Part shown: piece after piece, positions 1 to 11,306 of the stretch | Numbering within the stretch: position 1 is the first letter of the stretch | How the letters are laid out: every line of letters starts with the position of its first letter | Program-made: the position numbers and the translations under genes | The notes under the pieces: generated by a model | Database searches by the model: none | Told to the model about the DNA's origin: nothing | What the model saw: only the letters and a program-made list of their open reading frames with translations | From: Cinclus cinclus | Taxonomy: Eukaryota > Chordata > Aves > Passeriformes > Cinclidae | Assembly (NCBI RefSeq): GCF_963662255.1 | Contig: NW_026912191.1 | Location: forward strand, 2,501-66,500 | Length of the DNA stretch: 64,000 bases | Direction of reading: 5' to 3'

Positions 1-1258
1 CTGCCTCCTCCTCCAAACCTGGTTGCCATCGGAGGCCCAAACGCGCCCTACAAAACGACATCTGCCAAGTGGGCTCTTGAGTTTGGCTTCTTGCGGAAAA
101 GTGCCTCCTTTCAAAGCCAACATGCCTAACTTGAATGCGGCCCATGCAGGGCTTTTGCTTCAAAAATTCCATATGGACGAGGATTTCTCCCAGACCAAAG
201 CTGCCCCCTCCTCCAAACCTGGCTGCCATCGGAGGCCCAAACGCGCCCTACAAAATGACATCTGCCAAGTGGGCTCTTGAGTTTGGCTTCCTGGGGAAAA
301 GTGCCTCCTTTCGGAGCCAACTTGCCTGCGGCCCGTCCTGGGCTTTTGCCTACAAAAATTCCATAAGGACGAGGATTTCTCCCAGACCAAAGCTGCCTCC
401 TCCTCCAAACCTGGCTGCCATCGGAGGCCCAAACGCGCCCTACAAAACGACATCTGCCAAGTGGGCTCTTGAGTTTGGCTTCTTGCGGAAAAGTGCCTCC
501 TTTCAAAGCCAACATGCCTAACTTGAATGCGGCCCATGCAGGGCTTTTGCTTCAAAAATTCCATATGGACGAGGATTTCTCCCAGACCAAAGCTGCCCCC
601 TCCTCCAAACCTGGCTGCCATCGGAGGCCCAAACGCGCCCTACAAAATGACATCTGCCAAGTGGGCTCTTGAGTTTGGCTTCCTGGGGAAAAGTGCCTCC
701 TTTCGGAGTCAACTTGCCTGCGGCCCGTCCTGGGCTTTTGCCTACAAAAATTCCATAAGGACGAGGATTTCTCCCAGACCAAAGCTGCCCCCTCCTCCAA
801 ACCTGGCTGCCATCGGAGGCCCAAACGCGCCCTACAAAATGACATGTGCATTGTGGGTTCTTGAGTTTGGCTTCTTGGGGAAAAGTGTCTCCTTTCAAAG
901 CCAACATGCCTAACTTGCCTGCGGCCCGTCCTGGGCTTTTGAGTACAAAAATTCCATAAGGACGAGGATTCCTCCCAGACCAAAGCTGCCCCCTCCTCCA
1001 AACCTGGCTGCCATCGGAGGCCCAAACGCGCCCTACAAAATGACATCTGCCAAGTGGGCTCTTGAGTTTGGCTTCTTGGGGAAAAGTGACTCCTTTCAAA
1101 ACCAACTTGCCGGCGTCCCGTCCCGGACTTTTGCTTCAAAAATTCCATAAGGACGAGGATTCCTCCCAGACCAAAGCTGCCCCCTCCGCCAAACCTGGCT
1201 GCCATCGGAGGCCCAAACGCGCCCTACAAAATGACATCTGCCAAGTGGGCTCTTGAGT

Positions 1259-1296
1259 TTGGCTTCTTGGGGAAAAGTGCCTCCTTTCGGAGCCAA
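1259..1296 (+). other. Imperfect dyad inside the monomer (example copy)
   Basis: TTGGCTTC (1259-1266) can pair with GGAGCCAA (1289-1296), giving eight pairs with one G-T. Inside it GAAA and TTTC can add four more after a 5 nt bulge, leaving a 9 nt loop. The corresponding consensus positions are 61-98. The frequent GGAGTCAA variant keeps the outer arm as a wobble, and TTTCAAAGCCAA copies keep most of it. No evidence of function; imperfect dyads are common in satellites. Confidence 0.4.
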
Positions 1297-1755
1297 CTTG
1301 CCTGCGGCCCGTCCTGGGCTTTTGCCTACAAAAATTCCATAAGGACGAGGATTTCTCCCAGACCAAAGCTGCCCCCTCCTCCAAACCTGGCTGCCATCGG
1401 AGGCCCAAACGCGCCCCACAAAATGACACCTGCATTGAGGGTTCTTGAGTTTGGCTTCCTGGGGAAAAATGCCTCCGTTCGGAGTCAACTTGCCTGCGGC
1501 CCATGCAGGGCTTTTGCCTACAAAAATTCCATAAGGACGAGGATTTCTCCCAGACCAAAGCTGCCCCCCCCTCCAAACCTGGCTGCCATCGGAGGCCCAA
1601 ACGCGCCCTACAAAATGACACCTGCCAAGTGGGCTCTTGAGTTTGGCTTCTTGGGGAAAAGTGCCTCCTTTCAAAGCCAACTTGCCTGCGGCCCGTCCTG
1701 GGCTTTTCCCTACAAAAATTCCATAAGGACGAGGATTTCTCCCAGACCAAAGCTG

Positions 1756-1771
1756 CCCCCTCCTCCAAACC
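1756..1771 (-). other. G-rich minus-strand motif with four GG runs (example copy)
   Basis: The plus strand reads CCCCCTCCTCCAAACC, so the minus strand has GG-TTT-GG-A-GG-A-GGGGG, a two-tier quadruplex-type pattern, at consensus positions 174-189 of each monomer. Variants seen here (TCCGCC for TCCTCC; CTCCTCC at the left edge; AACCTCC near 46635) still keep four GG runs. Two-tier patterns fold weakly, so this is a sequence observation only. Confidence 0.5.
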
Positions 1772-1774
1772 TGG

Positions 1775-1975
1775 CTGCCATCGGAGGCCCAAACGCGCCC
1801 TATAAAATGACATCTGCCAAGTGGGCTCTTGAGTTTGGCTTCTTGCGGAAAAGTGCCTCCGTTCAAAGCCAACTTGCCTAACTTGCCTGCGGCCCGTGCT
1901 GGGCTTTAGACTACAAAAATTCCATAAGGATGAGGATTTCTCCCAGACCAAAGCTGCCCCCTCCTCCAAACCTGG
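1775..1975 (+). repeat. Representative marker monomer (TTTAGAC), HOR phase marker
   Basis: In this monomer GGGCTTTTGCC is replaced by GGGCTTTAGAC (TTTAGAC at 1905-1911). Further copies have their TTA at 4263, 7598, 9553, 11307, 13262, 15619, 17373, 18350, 21685, 23439, 26389, 27366, 30316, 33467, 36417, 37011, 39960, 40353, 41916, 43870, 44464, 46980, 50881, 52249, 54195, 55755, 58092, 59068, 60820 and 62564. Most follow the 9 bp duplication (usually AACTAGCCT) and CCCGTGCTGGG. A second subtype, confined to the region right of 40 kb, has GCAGCCCGTGCTGGG and no duplication. The TTA gives a minus-strand TAA. I use it as a cassette boundary; it is a phase marker, not a proven functional element. 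Confidence 0.92.
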
Positions 1976-2176
1976 CTGCCATCAGAGGCCCAAACGCGCC
2001 CCACAAAATGACATCTGCATTGAGGGTTCTTGAGTTTGGCTTCTTGGGGAAAAGTGCCTCCTTTCGGAGCCAACTTGCCTAACTTGCCTGCGGCCCGTCC
2101 TGGGCTTTTGCCTCCAAAAATTCCAGAAGGACGAGGATTTCTCCCAGGCCAAAGCTGCCCCCTCCTCCAAACCTGG

Positions 2177-2367
2177 CTGCCATCGGAGGCCCAAACGCGC
2201 CCTAGAAAATGACACCTGCCAAGTGGGCTCTTGAGTTTGGCTTCTTGGGGAAAAGTGACTCCTTTCAAAACCAACATGCCTGTGTCCCGTCCCGGGCTTT
2301 TGCTACAAAAATTCCATAAGGACGAGGATTCCTCCCAGACCAAAGCTGCCCCCTCCTCCAAACTTGG
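2177..2367 (+). repeat. Representative 191 bp monomer (CCCGGG / TTTTGCTAC class)
   Basis: This class lacks one C where most copies read TTTTGCCTAC, giving TTTTGCTAC, and usually pairs this with GACTCCTTTCAAAACCAAC, GTGTCCCGTCCCGGGC (a SmaI-type CCCGGG) and GGATTCCTCCC. The linked set marks one monomer lineage that recurs once in many cassettes, about two monomers after a marker monomer in the left half. The 1 bp loss shifts all frames and ends the long minus-strand open frames. Confidence 0.9.
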
Positions 2368-2559
2368 CTGCCATCGGAGGCCCAAACGCGCCCTACAAAA
2401 TGACATCTGCCAAGTGGGCTCTTGAGTTTGGCTTCCTGGGGAAAAGTGCCTCCTTTCGGAGTCAACTTGCCTGCGGCCCATGCAGGGCTTTTGCCTACAA
2501 AAATTCCATAAGGACGAGGATTTCTCCCAGACCAAAGCTGCCCCCTCCTCCAAACCTGG
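2368..2559 (+). repeat. Representative 192 bp monomer
   Basis: One full copy of the commonest length class, from CTGCCATCGG to the base before the next one. It carries the GGAGTCAAC and CCCATGCAGGG variants. 192 is 3 x 64, so reading frames pass unshifted from copy to copy. Two GGCC sites lie near positions 12 and 108, exactly half a monomer apart. The consensus has seven CpGs: CATCGG, the two in ACGCGCC, TTTCGG, TGCGGC, CCCGTC and GACGAG. Confidence 0.95.
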
Positions 2560-4262
2560 CTGCCATCGGAGGCCCAAACGCGCCCTACAAAATGACACCT
2601 GCCAAGTGGGCTCTTGAGTTTGGCTTCTTGGGGGAAAGTGCCTCCTTTCAAAGCCAACTTGCCTGCGGCCCGTCCTGGGCTTGTGCCTACAAAAATTCCA
2701 TAAGGACGAGGATTTCTCCCAGAACAAAGCTGCCCCCTCCTCCAAACCTGGCTGCCATCGGAGGCCCAAACGCGCCCTACAAAATGACATCTGCCAAGTG
2801 GGCTCTTGAGTTTGGCTTCTTGCGGAAAAGTGCTTCCTTTCGGAGCCAAAATGCCTAACTTGCCTGCGGCCCGTCCTGGGCTTTTGCCTCCAAAAATTCC
2901 ATAAGGACGAGGATTTCTCCCAGACCAAAGCTGCCCCCTCCTCCAAACCTGGCTGCCATCGGAGGCCCAAACGCGCCCTACAAAATGACACCTGCCAAGT
3001 GGGCTCTTGAGTTTGGCTTCTTGGGGAAAAGTGCCTCCTTTCGGAGCCAACTTGCCTAACTAGCCTGCGGCCCGTGCTGGGCTTTTGCCTACAAAAATTC
3101 CAGAAGGACGAGGATTTCTCCCAGACCAAAGCTGCCCCCTCCTCCAAACCTGGCTGCCATCGGAGGCCCAAACGCGCCCTACAAAATGACATCTGCCAAG
3201 TGGGTTCTTGAGTTTGGCTTCTTGGGGAAAAGTGCCTCCTTTCATAGCCAACTTGCCTAACTTGCCTGCGGACAGTCGTGGGCTTTTGCCAACAAAAATT
3301 CCATAAGGACGAGGATTTCTCCCAGACCAAAGCTGCCCCCTCCTCCAAACCTGGCTGCCATCGGAGGCCCAAACGCGCCCTACAAAATGACACCTCCCAA
3401 GTGGGCTCTTGAGTTTGGCTTCTTGGGGAAAAGTGCCTCGTTTCGGAGTCAACTTGCCTGCGGCCCGTCCTGGTCTTTTGCCTACAAAAATTCCATAAGG
3501 ACGAGGATTTCTCCCAGACCAAAGCTGCCCCCTCCTCCAAACCTGGCTGCCATCAGAGGCCCAAACGCGCCCCACAAAATGACATCTGCCAAGTGTGCTC
3601 TTGAGTTTGGCTTCTTGGGGAAAAGTGCCTCCTTTCGGAGCCAACTTGCCTAACTTGCCTGCGGCCCGTCCTGGGCTTTTGCCTCCAAAAATTCCAGAAG
3701 GACGAGGATTTCTCCCAGACCAAAGCTGCCCCCTCCTCCAAACCTGGCTGCCATCGGAGGCCCAAACGCGCCCCACAAAATGACACCTGCATTGAGAGTT
3801 CTTGAGTTTGGCTTCCTGGGGAAAAGTGCCTCCTTTCGGAGTCAACTTGCCTGCGGCCCATGCAGGGCTTTTGCCTACAAAAATTCCATAAGGACGAGGA
3901 TTTCTCCCAGACCAAAGCTGCCCCCTCCTCCAAACCTGGCTGCCATCGGAGGCCCAAACGTGCCCTACAAAATGACACCTGCCAAGTGGGCTCTTGAGTT
4001 TGGCTTCTTGGGTGGAAGTGCCTCGTTTCAAAGCCAACTTGCCTGCGGCCCGTCCTGGGCTTTTGCCTACAAAAATTCCATAAGGACGAGGATTTCTCCC
4101 AGACCAAAGCTGCCCCCTCCTCCAAACCTGGCTGCCATCGGAGGCCCAAACGCGCCCTATAAAATGACATCTGCCAAGTGGGCTCTTGAGTTTGGCTTCT
4201 TGCGGAAAAGTGCCTCCGTTCAAAGCCAACTTGCCTAACTAGCCTGCGGGCCGTGCTGGGCT

Positions 4263-7200
4263 TTAGACTACAAAAATTCCATAAGGACGAGGATTTCTCC
4301 CAGACCAAAGCTGCCCCCTCCTCCAAACCTGGCTGCCATCAGAGGCCCAAACGCGCCCCACAAAATGACATCTGCATTGAGGGTTCTTGAGTTTGGCTTC
4401 TTGGGGAAAAGTGCCTCCTTTCGGAGCCAACTTGCCTAACTTGCCTGCGGCCCGTCCTGGGCTTTTGCCTCCAAAAATTCCAGAAGGACGAGGATTTCTC
4501 CCAGGCCAAAGCTGCCCCCTCCTCCAAACCTGGCTGCCATCGGAGGCCCAAACGCGCCCTAGAAAATGACACCTGCCAAGTGGGCTCTTGAGTTTGGCTT
4601 CTTGGGGAAAAGTGACTCCTTTCAAAACCAACATGCCTGTGTCCCGTCCCGGGCTTTTGCTACAAAAATTCCATAAGGACGAGGATTCCTCCCAGACCAA
4701 AGCTGCCCCCTCCTCCAAACTTGGCTGCCATCGGAGGCCCAAACGCGCCCTACAAAATGACATCTGCCAAGTGGGCTCTTGAGTTTGGCTTCCTGGGGAA
4801 AAGTGCCTCCATTCGGAGTCAACTTGCCTGCGGCCCATGCAGGGCTTTTGCCTACAAAAATTCCATAAGGACGAGGATTTCTCCCAGACCAAAGCTGCCC
4901 CCTCCTCCAAACCTGGCTGCCATCGGAGGCCCAAACGCGCCCTACAAAATGACACCTGCCAAGTGGGCTCTTGAGTTTGGCTTCTTGGGGGAAAGTGCCT
5001 CCTTTCAAAGCCAACTTGCCTGCGGCCCGTCCTGGGCTTGTGCCTACAAAAATTCCATAAGGACGAGGATTTCTCCCAGAACAAAGCTGCCCCCTCCTCC
5101 AAACCTGGCTGCCATCGGAGGCCCAAACGCGCCCTACAAAATGACATCTGCCAAGTGGGCTCTTGAGTTTGGCTTCTTGCGGAAAAGTGCTTCCTTTCGG
5201 AGCCAAAATGCCTAACTTGCCTGCGGCCCGTCCTGGGCTTTTGCCTCCAAAAATTCCAGAAGGACGAGGATTTCTCCCAGGCCAAAGCTGCCCCCTCCTC
5301 CAAACCTGGCTGCCATCGGAGGCCCAAACGCGCCCTACAAAATGACACCTGCCAAGTGGGCTCTTGAGTTTGGCTTCTTGGGGAAAAGTGCCTCCTTTCG
5401 GAGCCAACTTGCCTAACTAGCCTGCGGCCCGTGCTGGGCTTTTGCCTGCAAAAATTCCATAAGGACGAGGATTTCTCCCAGACCAAAGCTGCCCCCTCCT
5501 CCAAACCTGGCTGCCATCGGAGGCCCAAACGCGCCCTACAAAATGACATCTGCCAAGTGGGTTCTTGAGTTTCGCTTCTTGGGGAAAAGTGCCTCATTTC
5601 ATAGCCAACTTGCCTAACTTGCCTGCGGACAGTCCTGGGCTTTTGCCAACAAAAATTCCATAAGGACGAGGATTTCTCCCAGACCAAAGCTGCCCCCTCC
5701 TCCAAACCTGGCTGCCATCGGAGGCCCAAACGCGCCCTACAAAATGACACCTCCCAAGTGGGCTCTTGAGTTTGGCTTCTTGGGGAAAAGTGCCTCCTTT
5801 CGGAGTCAACTTGCCTGCGGCCCGTCCTGGTCTTTTGCCTACAAAAATTCCATAAGGACGAGGATTTCTCCCAGACCAAAGCTGCCCCCTCCTCCAAACC
5901 TGGCTGCCATCAGAGGCCCAAACGCGCCCCACAAAATGACATCTGCCAAGTGTGCTCTTGAGTTTGGCTTCTTGGGGAAAAGTGCCTCCTTTCGGAGCCA
6001 ACTTGCCTAACTTGCCTGCGGCCCGTCCTGGGCTTTTGCCTCCAAAAATTCCAGAAGGACGAGGATTTCTCCCAGACCAAAGCTGCCCCCTCCTCCAAAC
6101 CTGGCTGCCATCGGAGGCCCAAACGCGCCCCACAAAATGACACCTGCATTGAGAGTTCTTGAGTTTGGCTTCCTGGGGAAAAGTGCCTCCTTTCGGAGTC
6201 AACTTGCCTGCGGCCCATGCAGGGCTTTTGCCTACAAAAATTCCATAAGGACGAGGATTTCTCCCAGACCAAAGCTGCCCCCTCCTCCAAACCTGGCTGC
6301 CATCGGAGGCCCAAACGCGCCCTACAAAATGACATCTGCATTGAGGGCTCTTGAGTTTGGCTTCTTGGGTGGAAGTGCCTCCTTTCAAAGCCAACTTGCC
6401 TGCGGCCCGTCCTGGGCTTTTGCCTACAAAAATTCCATAAGGATGAGGATTTCTCCCAGACCAAAGCTGCCCCCTCCTCCAAACCTGGCTGCCATCGGAG
6501 GCCCAAACGCGCCCTACAAAATGACATCTGCCAAGTGGGCTCTTGAGTTTGGCTTCTTGCGGAAAAGTGCCTCCGTTCAAAGCCAACTTGCCTAACTTGC
6601 CTGCGGACAGTCGTGGGCTTTTGCCAACAAAAATTCCATAAGGACGAGGATTTCTCCCAGACCAAAGCTGCCCCCTCCTCCAAACCTGGCTGCCATCGGA
6701 GGCCCAAACGCGCCCTACAAAATGACACCTCCCAAGTGGGCTCTTGAGTTTGGCTTCTTGGGGAAAAGTGCCTCCTTTCGGAGTCAACTTGCCTGCGGCC
6801 CGTCCTGGTCTTTTGCCTACAAAAATTCCATAAGGACGAGGATTTCTCCCAGACCAAAGCTGCCCCCTCCTCCAAACCTGGCTGCCATCAGAGGCCCAAA
6901 CGCGCCCCACAAAATGACATCTGCCAAGTGTGCTCTTGAGTTTGGCTTCTTGGGGAAAAGTGCCTCCTTTCGGAGCCAACTTGCCTAACTTGCCTGCGGC
7001 CCGTCCTGGGCTTTTGCCTCCAAAAATTCCAGAAGGACGAGGATTTCTCCCAGACCAAAGCTGCCCCCTCCTCCAAACCTGGCTGCCATCGGAGGCCCAA
7101 ACGCGCCCCACAAAATGACACCTGCATTGAGAGTTCTTGAGTTTGGCTTCCTGGGGAAAAGTGCCTCCTTTCGGAGTCAACTTGCCTGCGGCCCATGCAG

Positions 7201-7597
7201 GGCTTTTGCCTACAAAAATTCCATAAGGACGAGGATTTCTCCCAGACCAAAGCTGCCCCCTCCTCCAAACCTGGCTGCCATCGGAGGCCCAAACGCGCCC
7301 TACAAAATGACATCTGCATTGAGGGCTCTTGAGTTTGGCTTCTTGGGTGGAAGTGCCTCCTTTCAAAGCCAACTTGCCTGCGGCCCGTCCTGGGCTTTTG
7401 CCTACAAAAATTCCATAAGGACGAGGATTTCTCCCAGACCAAAGCTGCCCCCTCCTCCAAACCTGGCTGCCATCGGAGGCCCAAACGCGCCCTACAAAAT
7501 GACATCTGCCAAGTGGGCTCTTGAGTTTGGCTTCTTGCGGAAAATTGCCTCCGTTCAAAGCCAACTTGCCTAACTAGCCTGCGGCCCGTGCTGGGCT
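4263..7597 (+). repeat. HOR cassette, 17-mer (3335 bp) = 12-mer plus 5-mer duplication
   Basis: This is the 2357 bp cassette enlarged by a 978 bp five-monomer duplication. GCCTGCGGACAGTC occurs at 5621 and again at 6599, and the CACCTCCCAAG monomer at about 5747 and 6725. 2357 + 978 = 3335. The first copy reads AGTCCTGGG where the second reads AGTCGTGGG. The marker-proximal monomer has AAAATTGCCTCC (about 7540). The cassette at 18350-21684 has the same structure at an offset of 14087 bp. Confidence 0.9.
6489..6689 (+). repeat. Representative 201 bp monomer (9 bp internal duplication)
   Basis: This class differs from the 192 bp form by an exact tandem duplication of AACTTGCCT near position 97, reading CCAACTTGCCTAACTTGCC. 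A subtype has AACTAGCCT as the second unit. The duplication puts TAA in the otherwise open plus-strand frame, which is why open frames on that strand end at these monomers. It preserves the minus-strand frames because it is 9 bp. Its distribution sets cassette lengths, with 6 of 12 monomers in the 2357 bp cassette being this type. Confidence 0.93.
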
Positions 7598-9552
7598 TTA
7601 GACTACAAAAATTCCATAAGGACGAGGATTTCTCCCAGACCAAAGCTGCCCCCTCCTCCAAACCTGGCTGCCATCAGAGGCCCAAACGCGCCCCACAAAA
7701 TGACATCTGCATTGAGGGTTCTTGAGTTTGGCTTCTTGGGGAAAAGTGCCTCCTTTCAAAACCAACTTGCCTGTGTCCCGTCCCGGGCTTTTGCTACAAA
7801 AATTCCATAAGGACGAGGATTCCTCCCAGACCAAAGCTGCCCCCTCCTCCAAACCTGGCTGCCATCGGAGGCCCAAACGCGCCCTACAAAATGACACCTG
7901 CCAAGTGGGCTCTTGAGTTTGGCTTCTTGGGGAAAAGTGCCTCCTTTCGGAGTCAACTTGCCTGCGGCCCATGCAGGGCTTTTGCCGACAAAAATTCCAT
8001 AAGGACGAGGATTTCTCCCAGACCAAAGCTGCCCCCTCCGCCAAACCTGGCTGCCATCGGAGGCCCAAACGCGCCCTACAAAATGACACCTGCCAAGTGG
8101 GCTCTTGAGTTTGGCTACTTGGGGGAAAGTGCCTCCTTTCAAAGCCAACTTGCCTGCGGCCCGTCCTGGGCTTGTGCCTACAAAAATTCCATAAGGACGA
8201 GGATTTCTCCCAGACCAAAGCTGCCCCCTCCTCCAAACCTGGCTGCCATCGGAGGCCCAAACGCGCCCTACAAAATGACATCTGCCAAGTGGGCTCTTGA
8301 GTTTGGGTTCTTGGGGAAAAGTGCTTCCTTTCGGAGCCAAAATGCCTAACTTGCCTGCGGCCCGTCCTGGGCTTTTGAGTACAAAAATTCCAGAAGGACG
8401 AGGATTTCTCCCAGACCAAAGCTGCCCCCTCCTCCAAACCTGGCTGCCATCAGAGGCCCAAACGCGCCCTACAAAAGGACATCTGCATTGTGGGTTCTTG
8501 AGTTTGGCTTCTTGGGGAAAAGTGCCTCCTTTCAAAGCCAACTTGCCTAACTTGCCTGCGGCCCGTCCTGGGCTTTTGAGTACAAAAATTCCATAAGGAC
8601 GAGGATTTCTCCCAGACCAAAGCTGCCCCCTCCTCCAAACCTGGCTGCCATCGGAGGCCCAAACGCGCCCTACAAAATGACATCTGCCAAGTGGGCTCTT
8701 GAGTTTGGCTTCTTGGGGAAAAGTGCCTCCTTTCGGAGTCAACTCGCCGGCGGCCCATGCAGGGCTTTTGCCTACAAAAATTCCATAAGGACGAGGATTT
8801 CTCCCAGACCAAAGCTGCCCCCTCCTCCAAACCTGGCTGCCATCGGAGGCCCAAACGCGCCCTACAAAATGACACCTGCCAAGTGGGCTCTTGAGTTTGG
8901 CTTCTTGGGGAAAAGTGCCTCCTTTCGGAGCCAACTTGCCTAACTAGCCTGCGGCCCGTGCTGGGCTTTTGCCTACAAAAATTCCAGAAGGACGAGGATT
9001 TCTCCCAGACCAAAGCTGCCCCCTCCTCCAAACCTGGCTGCCATCGGAGGCCCAAACGCGCCCCACAAAATGACACCTGCATTGAGAGTTCTTGAGTTTG
9101 GCTTCCTGGGGAAAAGTGCCTCCTTTCGGAGTCAACTTGCCTGCGGCCCATGCAGGGCTTTTGCCTCCAAAAATTCCATAAGGACGAGGATTTCTCCCAG
9201 ACCAAAGCTGCCCCCTCCTCCAAACCTGGCTGCCATCGGAGGCCCAAACGTGCCCTACAAAATGACACCTGCCAAGTGGGCTCTTGAGTTTGGCTTCTTG
9301 GGTGGAAGTGCCTCGTTTCAAAGCCAACTTGCCTGCGGCCCGTCCTGGGCTTTTGCCTACAAAAATTCCATAAGGACGAGGATTTCTCCCAGACCAAAGC
9401 TGCCCCCTCCTCCAAACCTGGCTGCCATCGGAGGCCCAAACGCGCCCTATAAAATGACATCTGCCAAGTGGGCTCTTGAGTTTGGCTTCTTGCGGAAAAG
9501 TGCCTCCGTTCAAAGCCAACTTGCCTAACTAGCCTGCGGCCCGTGCTGGGCT
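7598..9552 (+). repeat. HOR cassette, 10-mer (1955 bp)
   Basis: Ten monomers (four 201 bp, one 191 bp). Diagnostic variants are TTTTGCCGACAAAAA (7980), CCTCCGCCAAACC (8035), GGCTACTTGGGGG (8113) and ACTCGCCGGCGG (8742). The 11307-13261 cassette repeats all of these at +3709 bp. GGCTACTTGG is seen only in these two. Confidence 0.88.
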
Positions 9553-11306
9553 TTAGACTACAAAAATTCCATAAGGACGAGGATTTCTCCCAGACCAAAG
9601 CTGCCCCCTCCTCCAAACCTGGCTGCCATCAGAGGCCCAAACGCGCCCCACAAAATGACATCTGCATTGAGGGTTCTTGAGTTTGGCTTCTTGGGGAAAA
9701 GTGCCTCCTTTCAAAACCAACTTGCCTGTGTCCCGTCCCGGGCTTTTGCTACAAAAATTCCATAAGGACGAGGATTCCTCCCAGACCAAAGCTGCCCCCT
9801 CCTCCAAACCTGGCTGCCATCGGAGGCCCAAACGCGCCCTACAAAATGACACCTGCCAAGTGGGCTCTTGAGTTTGGCTTCTTGGGTGGAAGTGCCTCGT
9901 TTCAAAGCCAACTTGCCTGCGGCCCGTCCTGGGCTTTTGCCTACAAAAATTCCATAAGGACGAGGATTTCTCCCAGACCAAAGCTGCCCCCTCCTCCAAA
10001 CCTGGCTGCCATCGGAGGCCCAAACGCGCCCTACAAAATGACATCTGCATTGAGGGCTCTTGAGTTTGGCTTCTTGGGTGGAAGTGCCTCCTTTCAAAGC
10101 CAACTTGCCTGCGGCCCGTCCTGGGCTTTTGCCTACAAAAATTCCATAAGGATGAGGATTTCTCCCAGACCAAAGCTGCCCCCTCCTCCAAACCTGGCTG
10201 CCATCGGAGGCCCAAACGCGCCCTACAAAATGACATCTGCCAAGTGGGCTCTTGAGTTTGGCTTCTTGCGGAAAAGTGCCTCCGTTCAAAGCCAACTTGC
10301 CTAACTTGCCTGCGGACAGTCGTGGGCTTTTGCCAACAAAAATTCCATAAGGACGAGGATTTCTCCCAGACCAAAGCTGCCCCCTCCTCCAAACCTGGCT
10401 GCCATCGGAGGCCCAAACGCGCCCTACAAAATGACACCTCCCAAGTGGGCTCTTGAGTTTGGCTTCTTGGGGAAAAGTGCCTCCTTTCGGAGTCAACTTG
10501 CCTGCGGCCCGTCCTGGTCTTTTGCCTACAAAGATTCCATAAGGACGAGGATTTCTCCCAGACCAAAGCTGCCCCCTCCTCCAAACCTGGCTGCCATCAG
10601 AGGCCCAAACGCGCCCCACAAAATGACATCTGCCAAGTGTGCTCTTGAGTTTGGCTTCTTGGGGAAAAGTGCCTCCTTTCGGAGCCAACTTGCCTAACTT
10701 GCCTGCGGCCCGTCCTGGGCTTTTGCCTCCAAAAATTCCAGAAGGACGAGGATTTCTCCCAGACCAAAGCTGCCCCCTCCTCCAAACCTGGCTGCCATCG
10801 GAGGCCCAAACGCGCCCCACAAAATGACACCTGCATTGAGAGTTCTTGAGTTTGGCTTCCTGGGGAAAAGTGCCTCCTTTCGGAGTCAACTTGCCTGCGG
10901 CCCATGCAGGGCTTTTGCCTACAAAAATTCCATAAGGACGAGGATTTCTCCCAGACCAAAGCTGCCCCCTCCTCCAAACCTGGCTGCCATCGGAGGCCCA
11001 AACGCGCCCTACAAAATGACATCTGCATTGAGGGCTCTTGAGTTTGGCTTCTTGGGTGGAAGTGCCTCCTTTCAAAGCCAACTTGCCTGCGGCCCGTCCT
11101 GGGCTTTTGCCTACAAAAATTCCATAAGGACGAGGATTTCTCCCAGACCAAAGCTGCCCCCTCCTCCAAACCTGGCTGCCATCGGAGGCCCAAACGCGCC
11201 CTACAAAATGACATCTGCCAAGTGGGCTCTTGAGTTTGGCTTCTTGCGGAAAATTGCCTCCGTTCAAAGCCAACTTGCCTAACTAGCCTGCGGCCCGTGC
11301 TGGGCT
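9553..11306 (+). repeat. HOR cassette, 9-mer (1754 bp)
   Basis: Nine monomers (three 201 bp, one 191 bp; 1728 + 27 - 1). It carries the rare AAAGATTCC at 10530, which recurs at 16596 and 22662, each 6066 bp on. Unlike those two later copies it keeps CGCGCCCCAC near 9645 where they have CGCGTCCCAC, so it branched off before that change. Confidence 0.88.

Larger units (their letters stand above)
1..1905 (+). repeat. Domain 1: left edge, 392 bp dimer then mixed monomers
   Basis: About ten monomers precede the first marker. The first two (201 bp plus a 191 bp form reading TTTTGCTTCAAAAATTCC) repeat with a 392 bp period: CTGCCTCCTCC at 1 and 393, ACAAAACGACATC at 50 and 442, and CATATG at 170 and 562. 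The CATATG and the TTGAATGCGG beside it were seen nowhere else in the window. TTTTGAGTAC appears at 937 and a second TTTTGCTTC at 1130. From about 1200 the monomers resemble the cassettes to the right. The domain is truncated at base 1. Confidence 0.88.
1906..4262 (+). repeat. HOR cassette, 12-mer (2357 bp)
   Basis: Twelve monomers: six 201 bp, one 191 bp (CCCGGG at about 2295) and five 192 bp; 12 x 192 + 54 - 1 = 2357. Diagnostic sites are CCCTAGAAAATGACA (2200), TTTCATAGCCAAC (3240) and CGGACAGTCGTGGG with TTTTGCCAAC (about 3269-3292). Close copies start at 4263 (first 12 monomers), 13262 and 18350. This is the basic cassette of domain 2. Confidence 0.9.

Noticed and set aside
5594..7564. 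656-codon minus-strand frames here and at 19681-21651, and a 637-codon frame at 33826-35739
   Set aside because: They have the same origin as the 806-codon frame: lengths follow runs of 192 and 201 bp monomers between frame-shifting 191 bp copies.
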